DNA from: Nocardioides eburneiflavus
Lineage (GTDB): Bacteria > Actinomycetota > Actinomycetes > Propionibacteriales > Nocardioidaceae
Direction of reading: 5' to 3'
NCBI RefSeq assembly: GCF_004785795.1
Contig: NZ_SRRO01000001.1
Location: forward strand, 1-64,000
DNA: 64,000 bases
The notes under the pieces: generated by a model
The model's database searches: none
What the model saw: only the letters and a program-made list of their open reading frames with translations
What the model was told of the DNA's origin: nothing
Shown here: positions 52,498-61,067 of the stretch, piece after piece
Position numbering within the stretch: the stretch's first letter is position 1
How the letters are laid out: each line of letters begins with the position of its first letter
Position numbers and translations under genes: made by a program

Positions 52498-53750
52498 GAC
52501 GCCATCACAGCAGGCATGCGGCTGCCCGCGCGCGCGTACGCCTCCAGGGTGCGCTCGGCGGTGCGCTCCCACGAGAAGTCCTGCGCGTGGGCGATCGCCC
52601 CGCGCCCGAGCCGTTCGACCAGCGCCGGGTCGTGGACCAAGCGGCGGAGCGTGGCCGCCCAGTCGCGGGGGTCGTGGGTGTCGACGAGGAGCCCGCTCAC
52701 GCCGTCGCGCACGACCGTCGTCAGGCCACCCACGGCGGCGGCGACCACTGGGGTGCCGGTCGCCTGCGCCTCGACGGCGACGAGGCCGAAGCTCTCGTTG
52801 TAGGAGGGCACCGCGACAGCGGTGGCGGCCGACGACCACACGGCCAGCTCGGACTGGGTGACGGGCGGGACGAAGCGGACGACGTCGGCGATGCCGAGGT
52901 CGGCGGCCAGGTCGGCCAGCGCTGTGGGGTGCTCGAGGCCCGACCCGGACGGTCCGCCGACCACGGGCACGACGAGCCGGTGGCGCAGGGTCGGGTCCTG
53001 CTCGAGCAGCACTCCGACGGCGCGCAGCAGCACGTCGGGACCCTTGAGCGGCTGGATCCGGCCAGCGAACAGCAGGACCGCTGCGTCCTCGGGCAGGCCG
53101 AGCTCACGCCGTGCCTCGGCCCGGCCCCGCGGCGCGAAGACGGAGAGGTCGACTCCGGGGTGGATGACCTCCACCGCGCCGGGGTCGGCGCCGTAGAGGT
53201 CGACGAGCTGGCCGGCCTCGGTGACCGTGTTGGCCACGAGCAGGTCGGCGGCCTCGACGACCTGCTCCTCGCCGATGACCCGCGAGACCGGCTCGGGGGT
53301 GTCGCCCTCGGCCAGCGCCTCGTTCTTGACCTTGGCCATGGTGTGCATCGAGTGCACGAGCGGGACGTTCCAGCGGTCGCGGGCGAGTGCCCCGACCTGC
53401 CCGGAGAGCCAGTAGTGGGAGTGGACGGCGTCGTAGTGGCCGAGCGGCTGCATCGCCTCCGTGCGCAGCACCTCCCGCGCGAAGGTGCACAGCTGGCCGG
53501 GAAGCTCGCCCTTGGTGAGCCCCTCGAACGGGCCGGCGGCCACGTGGCGCACGAGCACGCCGTCGGCGGCCTCGACCACCTGCGGCAGGCTCGAGGACGT
53601 GGCCCGGGTGAAGACGTCGACCGCGATGCCCTGGGCGGCGAGCCGCTTGGACAGCTCGATCACGTAGACGTTCATCCCGCCCGCGTCGCCCGTGCCGGGC
53701 TGGTCGAGGGGGGAGGTGTGGAGGCTGATCATCGCCACCCGCTCGCCCAC
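52494..53750 (-). CDS. mshA: D-inositol-3-phosphate glycosyltransferase MshA
   Basis: The 418-residue GT4 enzyme begins [27 protein letters not shown], typical of MshA. It contains VHSHYWLSG, the donor site [18 protein letters not shown], and the EX7E region [22 protein letters not shown]. It transfers GlcNAc from UDP-GlcNAc to 1-L-myo-inositol 1-phosphate, the first step of mycothiol synthesis. Mycothiol is confined to actinobacteria, which supports the lineage call. The GTG at 53750 follows GAGGAGGC. The start is not shared with the divergent strand; a small membrane-protein gene lies 115 bases upstream. Confidence 0.95.
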   Translation of the reverse strand: MGERVAMISLHTSPLDQPGTGDAGGMNVYVIELSKRLAAQGIAVDVFTRATSSSLPQVVEAADGVLVRHVAAGPFEGLTKGELPGQLCTFAREVLRTEAMQPLGHYDAVHSHYWLSGQVGALARDRWNVPLVHSMHTMAKVKNEALAEGDTPEPVSRVIGEEQVVEAADLLVANTVTEAGQLVDLYGADPGAVEVIHPGVDLSVFAPRGRAEARRELGLPEDAAVLLFAGRIQPLKGPDVLLRAVGVLLEQDPTLRHRLVVPVVGGPSGSGLEHPTALADLAADLGIADVVRFVPPVTQSELAVWSSAATAVAVPSYNESFGLVAVEAQATGTPVVAAAVGGLTTVVRDGVSGLLVDTHDPRDWAATLRRLVHDPALVERLGRGAIAHAQDFSWERTAERTLEAYARAGSRMPAVMAS

Positions 53751-53865
53751 GCTGCCTCCTCGGGGATGTCTGGTCGTCACGGCGCCCGGGACGGGCACCC
53801 AGAGCACAACCACGCGGAGCCCCCGGAGATTCCCGCGACCTTCGACACACCCTCCCCCGAGCGGG

Positions 53866-54255
53866 TCAGCGGGCGTGGGCGCCGGCGGACGGCCGCCCCG
53901 ACCTGCCGCGCCCGCGCAGCAGCGCGATCCCGCCGATCAGCGCGGCGACCGCACCCCAGAACCCGTCGTACCAGGTGCTGTCGGCGGGTCGGAACGCCTC
54001 GATCAGCGAGAGCGTGAGCAGTCCGGACGCCAGCGCGACCACGACGCGCATCGCCACCGCGTCGCTCTTGACGAGCGTGGCGCCGAAGAGGGCCGACGCC
54101 ACCAGCACGCAGGCGAGTCCGACGAAGTGGAGGGTGCCGGCGAGCGGGTCGCTGCCGCCACCGAGCAGCGCGTGGACGATCCACAGCGCACCACCCAGGA
54201 ACGAGAGGACGGCTGCCAGCCTGGCGGGAGACACCCCGCGAGTCTGCCACGCCAC
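53866..54255 (-). CDS. Small four-helix membrane protein
   Basis: The 129-residue protein has four membrane helices: [59 protein letters not shown] and [17 protein letters not shown]. The C-terminus is a short basic tail. No known motif is seen. Similar DUF-less four-helix proteins are frequent in actinobacteria. It lies 16 bases after the RNase HI fusion gene on the same strand and may be co-transcribed. Confidence 0.7.
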   Translation of the reverse strand: MAWQTRGVSPARLAAVLSFLGGALWIVHALLGGGSDPLAGTLHFVGLACVLVASALFGATLVKSDAVAMRVVVALASGLLTLSLIEAFRPADSTWYDGFWGAVAALIGGIALLRGRGRSGRPSAGAHAR

Positions 54256-54271
54256 ACCCCGGAGGACGGGA

Positions 54272-55162
54272 TCAGGGCTCGTCCGTGCCCTGGTGGAACC
54301 GGGCCTGCCACTGCCCGCCCGAGCGCACCCACAGCGTGCTGCGCAGGGTGGAGCGCTCGTCGGTGCGCGTCCGCCACAGCAGCAGGATGGTGTCGGGCCC
54401 CAGGCGGTCGGTCGAGACGACCTCGAAGTCCACCGGCTCGATGGGACCGATCCCGTCGAGGGTCTCCTCGCGCGTCCACAGCCGGCCGGAGCGCCCCACC
54501 TCCTGCCAGTCGGGGTGGAGGAGGGCGGCGACCGCGGCGCGGTCCGAGCGCACCTCGTCGCTCAGGAGCGCGCGCTCCATGGCGACCACGTGCTCCTCGT
54601 CGGTGGGCACGTCGAGGTCGGCGAGACCCGAGAAGAGGTCGGGCTCCGGCTCGACCTGGCCGACCTCGGCCGCGGGGTGGGCGGTGGTGCTCCCACGGAA
54701 GCCCGGACCGGGGTCGGGCTCGACGCCGCGCTGGTACGCCGTCGCTGCGGCGTTGGCGCGGCGGTCGGCCGCCTCGTTGAGCTCGTGCCCGGCGTGGCCC
54801 TTGACCCACTCGAAGTGGACGCGGTCGCGCCGGCCCTCCATGGCGGCGTCGATCGCCTTCATCAGCTCGACGTTGAGGACGGGCTTCCCGTCGCCCTTCT
54901 TCCAGCCCTTGCGCTTCCACCCCGGCATCCACCTGGTGACCGAGTCGATGACGTACTTGCTGTCGCAGAAGACGCGCAGGTCGTCGTCGAGGTGGGCGGT
55001 CTGCTGGAGGAGGTCGAGCACCGCCATCAGCTCACCCATGTTGTTGGTGCCGTGGGGCCACCCGCCCGAGGCCCAGCAGTCGTCGTCGACGTACCACGCC
55101 CATCCGGCCGGACCGGGGTTGCCGAGTGCCGAGCCGTCGGCCGCCGCGATGATCACTGGCAC
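54272..55162 (-). CDS. rnhA: Ribonuclease HI fused to an NTF2-like (DUF4440) domain
   Basis: The N-terminal ~145 residues are a complete RNase HI with catalytic Asp9 (AADGSALGNPG), Glu44 (NNMGELMAV), Asp67 (FCDSKYVID) and Asp133 (HELNEAADRRAN), plus the basic handle GWKRKGWKKGD. A ~35-residue linker leads to a C-terminal ~110-residue DUF4440/NTF2-like domain (AALLHPDWQEVGRSGRLWTREE, ILLLWRTRTDERSTLRSTLWV). RNase HI cuts RNA in RNA-DNA hybrids. The second domain is usually a separate small-molecule or enzyme-like fold; its role here is unknown. The GTG at 55162 is chosen; 55156 is also possible. Confidence 0.88.
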   Translation of the reverse strand: MPVIIAAADGSALGNPGPAGWAWYVDDDCWASGGWPHGTNNMGELMAVLDLLQQTAHLDDDLRVFCDSKYVIDSVTRWMPGWKRKGWKKGDGKPVLNVELMKAIDAAMEGRRDRVHFEWVKGHAGHELNEAADRRANAAATAYQRGVEPDPGPGFRGSTTAHPAAEVGQVEPEPDLFSGLADLDVPTDEEHVVAMERALLSDEVRSDRAAVAALLHPDWQEVGRSGRLWTREETLDGIGPIEPVDFEVVSTDRLGPDTILLLWRTRTDERSTLRSTLWVRSGGQWQARFHQGTDEP

Positions 55163-55181
55163 ATCTTGGCAGGATGGCCGC

Positions 55182-55937
55182 ATGAGCGACGACAGCACCC
55201 AGTCCCGTACGGCCGTGGTCACCGGAGCCTCCAGCGGCATCGGTGCGGCGACCGCACGCGCCCTGGCCGAGCAGGGGTTCCGGGTCGTGTGCGTCGCCCG
55301 GCGCACCGACCGGATCGAGGAGCTCGCCGCGGAGATCGGCGGCGAGGCCGTCACCTGCGACGTGACCGACGCGGCGTCCGTCGAGGCGCTCGCGGCGGCG
55401 GTCCCCGTCTGCCACGTCCTCGTCAACAACGCCGGCGGTGCAGTGGGGGTCGACCGCGTGGACGACGCCGACCTCGAGGCCTGGCGCTGGATGTACGAGG
55501 TGAACGTGCTCGGCCTGGTCCGGGTCACGAAGGCGCTGCTGCCCGCCCTCCGCGCCAGCGGGGACGGCGTGGTGGTCAACGTCGGGTCGACGGCCGGGCG
55601 CTGGGCGTACGAGGGCGGCGCCGGCTACACCGCTGCCAAGCACGGCGTGAAGGTGGTCACCGAGACCCTGCGCCTCGAGCTCAACGGCGAGCCGATCCGC
55701 ATCAGCGAGGTCGCCCCGGGCATGGTGCGCACCGACGAGTTCGCCCTGGTGCGCTTCGGCGGCGACCGCGAGCGCGCCGACGCGGTGTACGCCGGGGTCG
55801 ACCAGCCGCTGCTCGCCGAGGACGTCGCCGACGCGATCGCGTGGGTCGCCACGCGGCCCTCCCACGTCGACATCGACGAGCTGGTGATCAAGCCGCGTGC
55901 CCAGGCTGCGGCACACAAGGTGCACCGGACCGGGTAG
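55182..55937 (+). CDS. Short-chain dehydrogenase/reductase (YdfG-like)
   Basis: The 251-residue SDR has the cofactor motif VVTGASSGIGAATA, the NADP-type ARRTDR after the second strand, and NNAGGAVG. The active site is Ser (NVGSTAG), Tyr and Lys (YTAAKHG). The C-terminal APGMVRTDEF and DVADAIAWVATRPSHVDIDELVIKP resemble the YdfG/serine 3-dehydrogenase group acting on hydroxy acids. It is divergent from the RNase HI fusion (19-base gap between starts) and followed 17 bases later by the racemase gene. Confidence 0.88.
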   Translation: MSDDSTQSRTAVVTGASSGIGAATARALAEQGFRVVCVARRTDRIEELAAEIGGEAVTCDVTDAASVEALAAAVPVCHVLVNNAGGAVGVDRVDDADLEAWRWMYEVNVLGLVRVTKALLPALRASGDGVVVNVGSTAGRWAYEGGAGYTAAKHGVKVVTETLRLELNGEPIRISEVAPGMVRTDEFALVRFGGDRERADAVYAGVDQPLLAEDVADAIAWVATRPSHVDIDELVIKPRAQAAAHKVHRTG

Positions 55938-55954
55938 GTGGCAGACTGCGGCGC

Positions 55955-56650
55955 GTGAAGACCATCGGACTCGTCGGCGGCATGAGCTGGGAGAGCAGCG
56001 CGGTCTACTACCGCGACCTCAACCTCGGGATGCGGGAGCGGCTGGGCGGGCTGTCCTCGCCGAAGCTCGCCCTCACCACCGTCGACTTCGCAGAGGTGAC
56101 CCACCTCGAGGACGACGAGCGCTGGGACCAGGTCGGGCTGCTGCTCGCCGACGCCGCGCGTGGCGTCGAGCGCGCCGGAGCCGACTTCCTGCTGCTGTGC
56201 ACGACGACCTTCCACAAGGTCGCCGACCAGGTGGAGGAGGCCGTCGACATCCCGGTGCTGCACCTGGCCGACGTCGTCGCCGCCGCCGTCAAGGCCGCCG
56301 GCGTCGACAAGGTCGGCCTGATCGGCACCAAGGTCGCGATGTCGGAGTCGTTCTTCGTCGACCGGCTCGAGAGCCACGGGCTGTCGGTGCTGGTGCCCGA
56401 CGCCTCGCACCACGACTTCCTCAACGACGCGATCTACGAGGAGCTCGTGCACGGCGTGGTGCTGCCGCGCACCCGCAGCCGGGTCGTCTCGATCATCGAG
56501 GAGCTGTGGGACGCCGGCGCCGGGGGCGTGCTGCTCGGCTGCACCGAGCTCGAGCTGCTGGTCAAGCAGGCCGACGTCGAGCTGCCGGTGTTCCCGTGCA
56601 CGACACTGCACGTGCAGGCCGCCCTGGACGCAGCACTCGCCGAGTCCTAG
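55955..56650 (+). CDS. Aspartate/glutamate racemase family protein
   Basis: The 231-residue protein opens KTIGLVGGMSWESSAVYYR, the RacX/YgeA-type start. It has two catalytic cysteines, Cys82 (LLCTTTFHKVAD) and Cys196 (LLGCTELELL). The first motif is normally CNTMH or CNTAH; here Asn is replaced by Thr and the spacing to His is one longer, so activity or specificity may differ. The family inverts L/D amino acids without a cofactor and includes broad-range RacX-like enzymes that make D-amino acids for wall remodelling. It follows the SDR gene closely and could share its transcript. Confidence 0.87.
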   Translation: MKTIGLVGGMSWESSAVYYRDLNLGMRERLGGLSSPKLALTTVDFAEVTHLEDDERWDQVGLLLADAARGVERAGADFLLLCTTTFHKVADQVEEAVDIPVLHLADVVAAAVKAAGVDKVGLIGTKVAMSESFFVDRLESHGLSVLVPDASHHDFLNDAIYEELVHGVVLPRTRSRVVSIIEELWDAGAGGVLLGCTELELLVKQADVELPVFPCTTLHVQAALDAALAES

Positions 56651-57531
56651 AGAGGCATGCCTGTCGCGACGGCGAGCCAGCACAGCGCCGTCCAGGCCGG
56701 ACCCCCCAGGTCCGTCGGACCCGCCTCCGGCGGCAGGTCGACGGCGAGCACCTCCGACCGCGCGCCCTCGGTGCTGACGATCAGCTCGCCCACGGCGTAC
56801 GCGATGCCCTCCCCCTGGTCCTGTGCGGGCAGCTCCCACGAGGCCACCTTCTGCCACGACGGGTACGCCGTGAGGTGGGCCGAGGAGTAGGTGCGCACCA
56901 CGACACCGCCGCCACCCGGCAGGAACGTCGCGTCGGTCACGAGGCCGGGCGCCTCGGCGACCTCGACCAGCCGGTTGGGCCGATCGCTCCGCAGCCGCCG
57001 CGGCGCGGCGTACACGGTCCCGGCGAAGACACCCTTGGTGACCACGTGCAGCCGCCCGGTCAGCGGGTCGGCGAGCAGCGCCTCGGCGTCCCGTGCTCCG
57101 TCGGGGTAGACGAGCTCGTACGCCGCCGGGGTGACGGCCCGGTCCCCCGGACCGACGGGGACACGCAGCACCTCCACGGAGTCGCGCACGCGCCGGTTGT
57201 CGCCGATGTCGGCCACCCAGACGTGCCCGCGACCGGCCGGGGCGAGCGCCTCGACGTCGACCGGGTCGCCGCCCCACGAGGTCACGCCGACCGTGCTGCC
57301 GGTGGAGGTGTCGACGGTGAACACGCGACCGGAGTCGCCGGAGTCGTTGACGGTGTGCACCAGTCCACCCCGCGTGGTGGCGGTGAAGGCGAGCCCGCTG
57401 GACTCGACGATGTCGGGGTCGCCGAAGCGCAGGACGGGTGTGCCCGTGGGGTCGGGGGCCCCCGCGGCCGCGCCCAGCAGGAAGGGCACTGCGACGGCCA
57501 CGGCCAGCGCAGCGCGTCGGGCGTCAGCCAC
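56647..57531 (-). CDS. Secreted beta-propeller-like protein
   Basis: The 294-residue product has an N-terminal signal peptide (AALAVAVAVPFLLGAAAGA). The body has repeated blades such as VHTVNDSGDSGRVFTVDTSTG, HVWVADIGDNRRVRDSVEVLR and LLADPLTGRLHVVTKGVFAG. This matches exported proteins with YncE/esterase-like propellers in actinobacteria; no catalytic site is recognisable. The GTG at 57531 overlaps the end of the upstream methyltransferase gene by 8 bases, so it is translationally coupled. Its stop overlaps the racemase stop by 4 bases, convergent. Confidence 0.72.
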   Translation of the reverse strand: MADARRAALAVAVAVPFLLGAAAGAPDPTGTPVLRFGDPDIVESSGLAFTATTRGGLVHTVNDSGDSGRVFTVDTSTGSTVGVTSWGGDPVDVEALAPAGRGHVWVADIGDNRRVRDSVEVLRVPVGPGDRAVTPAAYELVYPDGARDAEALLADPLTGRLHVVTKGVFAGTVYAAPRRLRSDRPNRLVEVAEAPGLVTDATFLPGGGGVVVRTYSSAHLTAYPSWQKVASWELPAQDQGEGIAYAVGELIVSTEGARSEVLAVDLPPEAGPTDLGGPAWTALCWLAVATGMPL

Positions 57532-58735
57532 GGTCGTCGACAGCCAGCAGCTCGCCGAGCCGGGGGCGTACGCCCCACGCGGCGAGCAGCTCGTCGTACT
57601 CGCGGGACGCCTCGGCGCCCTCGGCACCGGTCCGGACGGCGCGCAGCAGGGTGTTGCGCGGCGTGTGGGCGCTCTCGACGAACTCCACCACGTCCACGCG
57701 GTAGCCCTCGCGGCGCATCAGCGAGGCCCGCAGCGCGTCGGTGAGGGTGTCGGCGAAGCGCTCGCGCAGGATGCCGTGGCGGGTGAGCATCCCGTAGGGC
57801 CCGGGCGCCTCGGCGGTCCGCAGCTGGGCCGCGATGTCGTGGTGGCAGCAGGGCGCGGCCAGCACGAGCGGCGCCTGCCACTCCAGCGCGCGGTGCAGCG
57901 CGTCGTCAGTCGCGGTGTCGCAGGCGTGGAGGGCGAGCACCACGTCCGGCGCGAGCTCGAGCTGCGCGTCGGCGATCGACCCGACCACGAAGTCCGCGTC
58001 GATGCCGAGACGCTCGGCGACCTTCGAGCTGTGGTCCGCCGACTGCTGCTTCACGTCGACGCCGGTCATCCGTACGGGCCACCGGCTGCTGAGGTGGGCG
58101 TGGGCGGCGAAGGTGAGGTAGGCGTTGCCGCAGCCGAGGTCGACGACGCGCAGGGGCTCCTCGGTCGTCGGGGTGCGTACGCGTCCCTGCTCGATCGCGT
58201 CGGACAGGCCGGCGTCGAGCAGCCGGACGAACTCCTCCACCTGCCGGTACTTGGCCTGTCGTGTCGGCTTCACCCGGCCCTGCGCATCGCTGATGCCCAG
58301 CGCCGCCAGCACCGGGTGGTCCTCGGGGAGCAGCCGGTCCTTGGGGCGGTCGTGGTCCCGCACCGGCTCGACCTCCTCGGCACGGGCCGAGGCGTGCAGG
58401 AGGGGCGCCCCCTTCTTGGTCACCCGCAGCTGCAGGGTCGACGTGGTGGTGTCGACGTGCCAGTTGGCGAACGGCTCGGCGAGCAGCGCGTCGACCGCGA
58501 TCTCGGCGTCCTGGCCGAGGCGGTGGTTGGCGGTGTGCGCCTGCGTCGCGTCGTAGGACGTCACCTGCAGGTGCCGACCGGCCCTGAGGTCGACGACGCG
58601 GACCTCGACGCGCCGCACGTCGCGGTCGCCGACGCGAGGGACCGGCTGTCCCTTGCGGCGGCCGCTGGCCAGCGCACGGACGAGGTGGTCGGCGTCGAGG
58701 ACCGCCGAGCGGATCGTGGCGAGCTCGTCATCCAC
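57524..58735 (-). CDS. Methyltransferase of the PF13679 (GSTCD/METTL25-like) type
   Basis: The 403-residue protein has an N-terminal ~170-residue region with RxRKGQPVPRVGDRD-like text and LRVTKKGAPLLHAS. A class I SAM domain follows: VVDLGCGNAYLTFAAHAHL (motif I), MTGVDVKQQS, and VLALHACDTATDDALHRAL. A cysteine-histidine CCHHDIAAQL is in the position typical of Methyltransf_32. The substrate in bacteria is not known; eukaryotic relatives methylate protein or RNA. It heads the pair with the secreted propeller gene and is downstream of a tiny membrane-peptide gene. Confidence 0.85.
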   Translation of the reverse strand: MDDELATIRSAVLDADHLVRALASGRRKGQPVPRVGDRDVRRVEVRVVDLRAGRHLQVTSYDATQAHTANHRLGQDAEIAVDALLAEPFANWHVDTTTSTLQLRVTKKGAPLLHASARAEEVEPVRDHDRPKDRLLPEDHPVLAALGISDAQGRVKPTRQAKYRQVEEFVRLLDAGLSDAIEQGRVRTPTTEEPLRVVDLGCGNAYLTFAAHAHLSSRWPVRMTGVDVKQQSADHSSKVAERLGIDADFVVGSIADAQLELAPDVVLALHACDTATDDALHRALEWQAPLVLAAPCCHHDIAAQLRTAEAPGPYGMLTRHGILRERFADTLTDALRASLMRREGYRVDVVEFVESAHTPRNTLLRAVRTGAEGAEASREYDELLAAWGVRPRLGELLAVDDRG

Positions 58736-58744
58736 AGGCGGGGC

Positions 58745-58828
58745 TCACAGGACGGCGGCGAGGACGACGATGAGGATGAGGGCCCCCAGCGCGACCGGGA
58801 TCACGAGTCGGCGGTGGCGGGGGTTCAT
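58745..58828 (-). CDS. 27-residue single-helix membrane peptide
   Basis: The short frame encodes a 27-residue peptide beginning with a basic MNPRHRRL followed by the hydrophobic run VIPVALGALILIVVLAAVL, then a stop. That is a complete small membrane protein: positive inside, one helix. It lies between the transhydrogenase and methyltransferase genes on the same strand, and GATGGGAC precedes the ATG. Short proteins of this type are common companions of actinobacterial genes and are easily missed. The case rests on the clean hydrophobic helix and location. Confidence 0.5.
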   Translation of the reverse strand: MNPRHRRLVIPVALGALILIVVLAAVL

Positions 58829-58856
58829 GCGTCCCATCCTAGGTCGGCGGCCGCCG

Positions 58857-60122
58857 TCACCAGTGCTCGAGGGAGCCCGCGAACACCGCCGCCAGGTCCT
58901 CGGCCGTGACGGCGACCGGCGCCGTCGCGAGCAGCCGTTGCTGCTGGAGCGCCCCCGCGACCAGGTCGTCGACGTCGGCCGCGCCGTAGCCGAGCTCCGC
59001 GAGGCCGCTCGGCAGCCCGACGTCGCGCATCAGCCCGCGCAGCACGTCGGGCAGCGGCTCGCCCGTGCCGCCGAGCAGCTCGGCCGCGCGCCGGTGCCGC
59101 TCGGGGGAGGCGTCGTGGGTCAGCGTGAACGCGGCCGGCGCGGTCATCACCACCGCCATCCCGTGCGGCACGATCGGCTCGTCGACGGGATAGCCCTCGG
59201 GGCGGTAGTCGCGGACCCGACCCGCGACGGGGTACGCGCACGCGTGCGGGACGTGGACGCCGGCGTTGCCGAAGCCGAGGCCGGCGAAGGTCGCGGCGAG
59301 CGCCATCTGCTCGCGTGCCTCGGCGTCCGAGCCGTCGTGGACCGCGCGGCGGAAGGCACCCGCGAGGAGGGTCAGCGACTTCTCGGCCCACATGTCCGCG
59401 ATGGGGTTGGCGCCGCAGTAGGGCACCCGCTGCTCGGGCCGCTTGGCGTCGAAGTCGGCGTACCAGCGAGCCGTCCAGCTCTCCAGCGCGTGGCACAGGA
59501 TGTCCATCCCGGCCGACGCGGTCACCATCGCCGGCTGGGTCATCGTGAGGTCGGGGTCGACCACGGCGAGCGTGGGCCGCAGCCGGGCGTGCGAGATGCC
59601 GGTCTTGACCTTGAGCGCGAGCACGTCGAGCACGCAGATGGTCGTCGACTCCGCGCCGGTCCCGGTGGTCGTCGGCACCGCGATCAGCGGCAGGAGCGGG
59701 TGCTCGGGGGCGCGGCCGGCGCCGACCGGGGCGTTGACGTAGTCCATGAGGGAGCCGGGGTTGGTGAGCATCAGGTCGACGGCCTTGGCCGTGTCGATGG
59801 ACGAGCCGCCACCGACCGCGACGACGGCGTCGAAGGGACCGGCGTCGCGGGCGAAGGCGACGGCCGCCTCGAGCGAGGCGTCGGTCGGCTCGACCCGAGC
59901 CCCGGCGTGGACGACGACCTCGAGGCCGCGGGCCCGCATCTGCCCGGCGATGCGGTCCGGGTGGCCGGTGGCGGCGACGCCGGGGTCGGTCACCAGCAGC
60001 ACGCGGCGCGCGTCGCCCTGCTCGCCGCGGCACAGCTGGTGGACGTCCCAGCCGATCTCGTCGCTCGCGCCGCGGCCGAACTTGAGGCCGGGTGCGGCGT
60101 AGGTGAAGACGGTCTCGGTCAT
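58857..60122 (-). CDS. Hydroxyacid-oxoacid transhydrogenase (iron-containing ADH family)
   Basis: The 421-residue protein matches the ADHFE1/HOT branch of group III alcohol dehydrogenases. It has LKFGRGASDEIGWDVHQL, VRVEPTDASLEAAVAFAR-like text, AVGGGSSIDTAKAVDLML (NAD site), and AVPTTTGTGAESTT. Iron ligands lie in DILCHALESWT and GNAGVHVPHACAYPV. HOT couples oxidation of 4-hydroxybutyrate or a similar hydroxy acid to reduction of 2-oxoglutarate, without free cofactor. Its start shares a 4-base ATGA overlap with the double-Nudix gene. The assignment rests on alignment from memory of segments along the full length. Confidence 0.88.
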   Translation of the reverse strand: MTETVFTYAAPGLKFGRGASDEIGWDVHQLCRGEQGDARRVLLVTDPGVAATGHPDRIAGQMRARGLEVVVHAGARVEPTDASLEAAVAFARDAGPFDAVVAVGGGSSIDTAKAVDLMLTNPGSLMDYVNAPVGAGRAPEHPLLPLIAVPTTTGTGAESTTICVLDVLALKVKTGISHARLRPTLAVVDPDLTMTQPAMVTASAGMDILCHALESWTARWYADFDAKRPEQRVPYCGANPIADMWAEKSLTLLAGAFRRAVHDGSDAEAREQMALAATFAGLGFGNAGVHVPHACAYPVAGRVRDYRPEGYPVDEPIVPHGMAVVMTAPAAFTLTHDASPERHRRAAELLGGTGEPLPDVLRGLMRDVGLPSGLAELGYGAADVDDLVAGALQQQRLLATAPVAVTAEDLAAVFAGSLEHW

Positions 60123-61045
60123 GCGCGGTCCCCTTCGGCGCCTGCGGTGGTCGTACGCGCCCGGGCCCAGCGGACCAGCTCCAGCACGTCGACGGTGCCC
60201 GCGTCGATGTCCGTCACCGGCACCCAGGCGACGGCGTCGGTGGTGCCGTCCTGCTCGAGCACGCGTGGTTGGCCGTCGGCCACGGCGGCACCGAAGACGA
60301 GGTGGACGCCGTGGTAGTCCTCGATGCGTCCCGAGGGGGCGGTCCCGGCGAAGTGGGTGTCGTGGACCCCGAGCAGCTCGCCGACGCGGCACGGAAGACC
60401 GCACTCCTCCTCGACCTCGCGGGCCAGCGCGACCGACGGGTGCTCGCCGTGGTCGACGCCGCCACCCGGGAGGGTCCACCTGCCCGGGTGCGCGGCGCGC
60501 GCCGACAGCCGGGTCAGCAGCAGCTCGTCCGCGCCGTTGCTGCTGCGGGTGACGAGGGCGTACGCCGCGACGCGCTGCAGGCGGAACGGCCGGTGGTCGA
60601 CGAGGGCCTCGGTCACGACCGAGGCCACCGGCACCGCACCGGACGCGACGTCGTCGAGGGGACGCCAGGCGGCCTCGATCGTCGAGCCGTCGACCTCGAC
60701 GACCCGCGGCGTCGGGGAGTCCGGGGAGACCCAGCCCTCGTAGACGAGCCGGATCGCGTGGGCGTCGACGAGCTGGCCGTCGCGGGGCGACCTGGGCATG
60801 TGCGCGCTGTAGACGCGGGCCCGGTCGCCGACGGTCGCGGCGAGGCCGGTCTCCTCGTGGACCTCCCGGATCAGCGCGTCCCGCGGGTCCTCGCCGTGGT
60901 CGACGCCGCCCCCCGGCAACGTCCACAGCTCGGAGCGCGAGACCCGCGGCGCGAGCCTGCTCAGCAGGATCTCGACGCGTCCGTCGCGCTCGCGCAGGAT
61001 GACGGCGTACGCCGCCACCCGCTGTCGCCTCGGCAGGGATCCCAT
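60119..61045 (-). CDS. Tandem Nudix hydrolase
   Basis: The 308-residue protein is two complete Nudix domains in series. The first Nudix box is at residues 46-67 (GGVDHGEDPRDALIREVHEE-type) and the second at 194-217 (GGVDHGEHPSVALAREVEEE-type); both keep the REUxEE metal glutamates. The halves share QRVAAYA and LWTLPGGGVDHGE / RWTLPGGGVDHGE, so they arose by internal duplication. Nudix enzymes hydrolyse nucleoside diphosphates linked to another group; the target is unknown. The stop overlaps the transhydrogenase start, which couples a hydrolase to a redox enzyme. The acyltransferase gene is divergent (22-base gap). Confidence 0.9.
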   Translation of the reverse strand: MGSLPRRQRVAAYAVILRERDGRVEILLSRLAPRVSRSELWTLPGGGVDHGEDPRDALIREVHEETGLAATVGDRARVYSAHMPRSPRDGQLVDAHAIRLVYEGWVSPDSPTPRVVEVDGSTIEAAWRPLDDVASGAVPVASVVTEALVDHRPFRLQRVAAYALVTRSSNGADELLLTRLSARAAHPGRWTLPGGGVDHGEHPSVALAREVEEECGLPCRVGELLGVHDTHFAGTAPSGRIEDYHGVHLVFGAAVADGQPRVLEQDGTTDAVAWVPVTDIDAGTVDVLELVRWARARTTTAGAEGDRA

Positions 61046-61067
61046 GGCCCCAACCTAGTGAAGTAGC

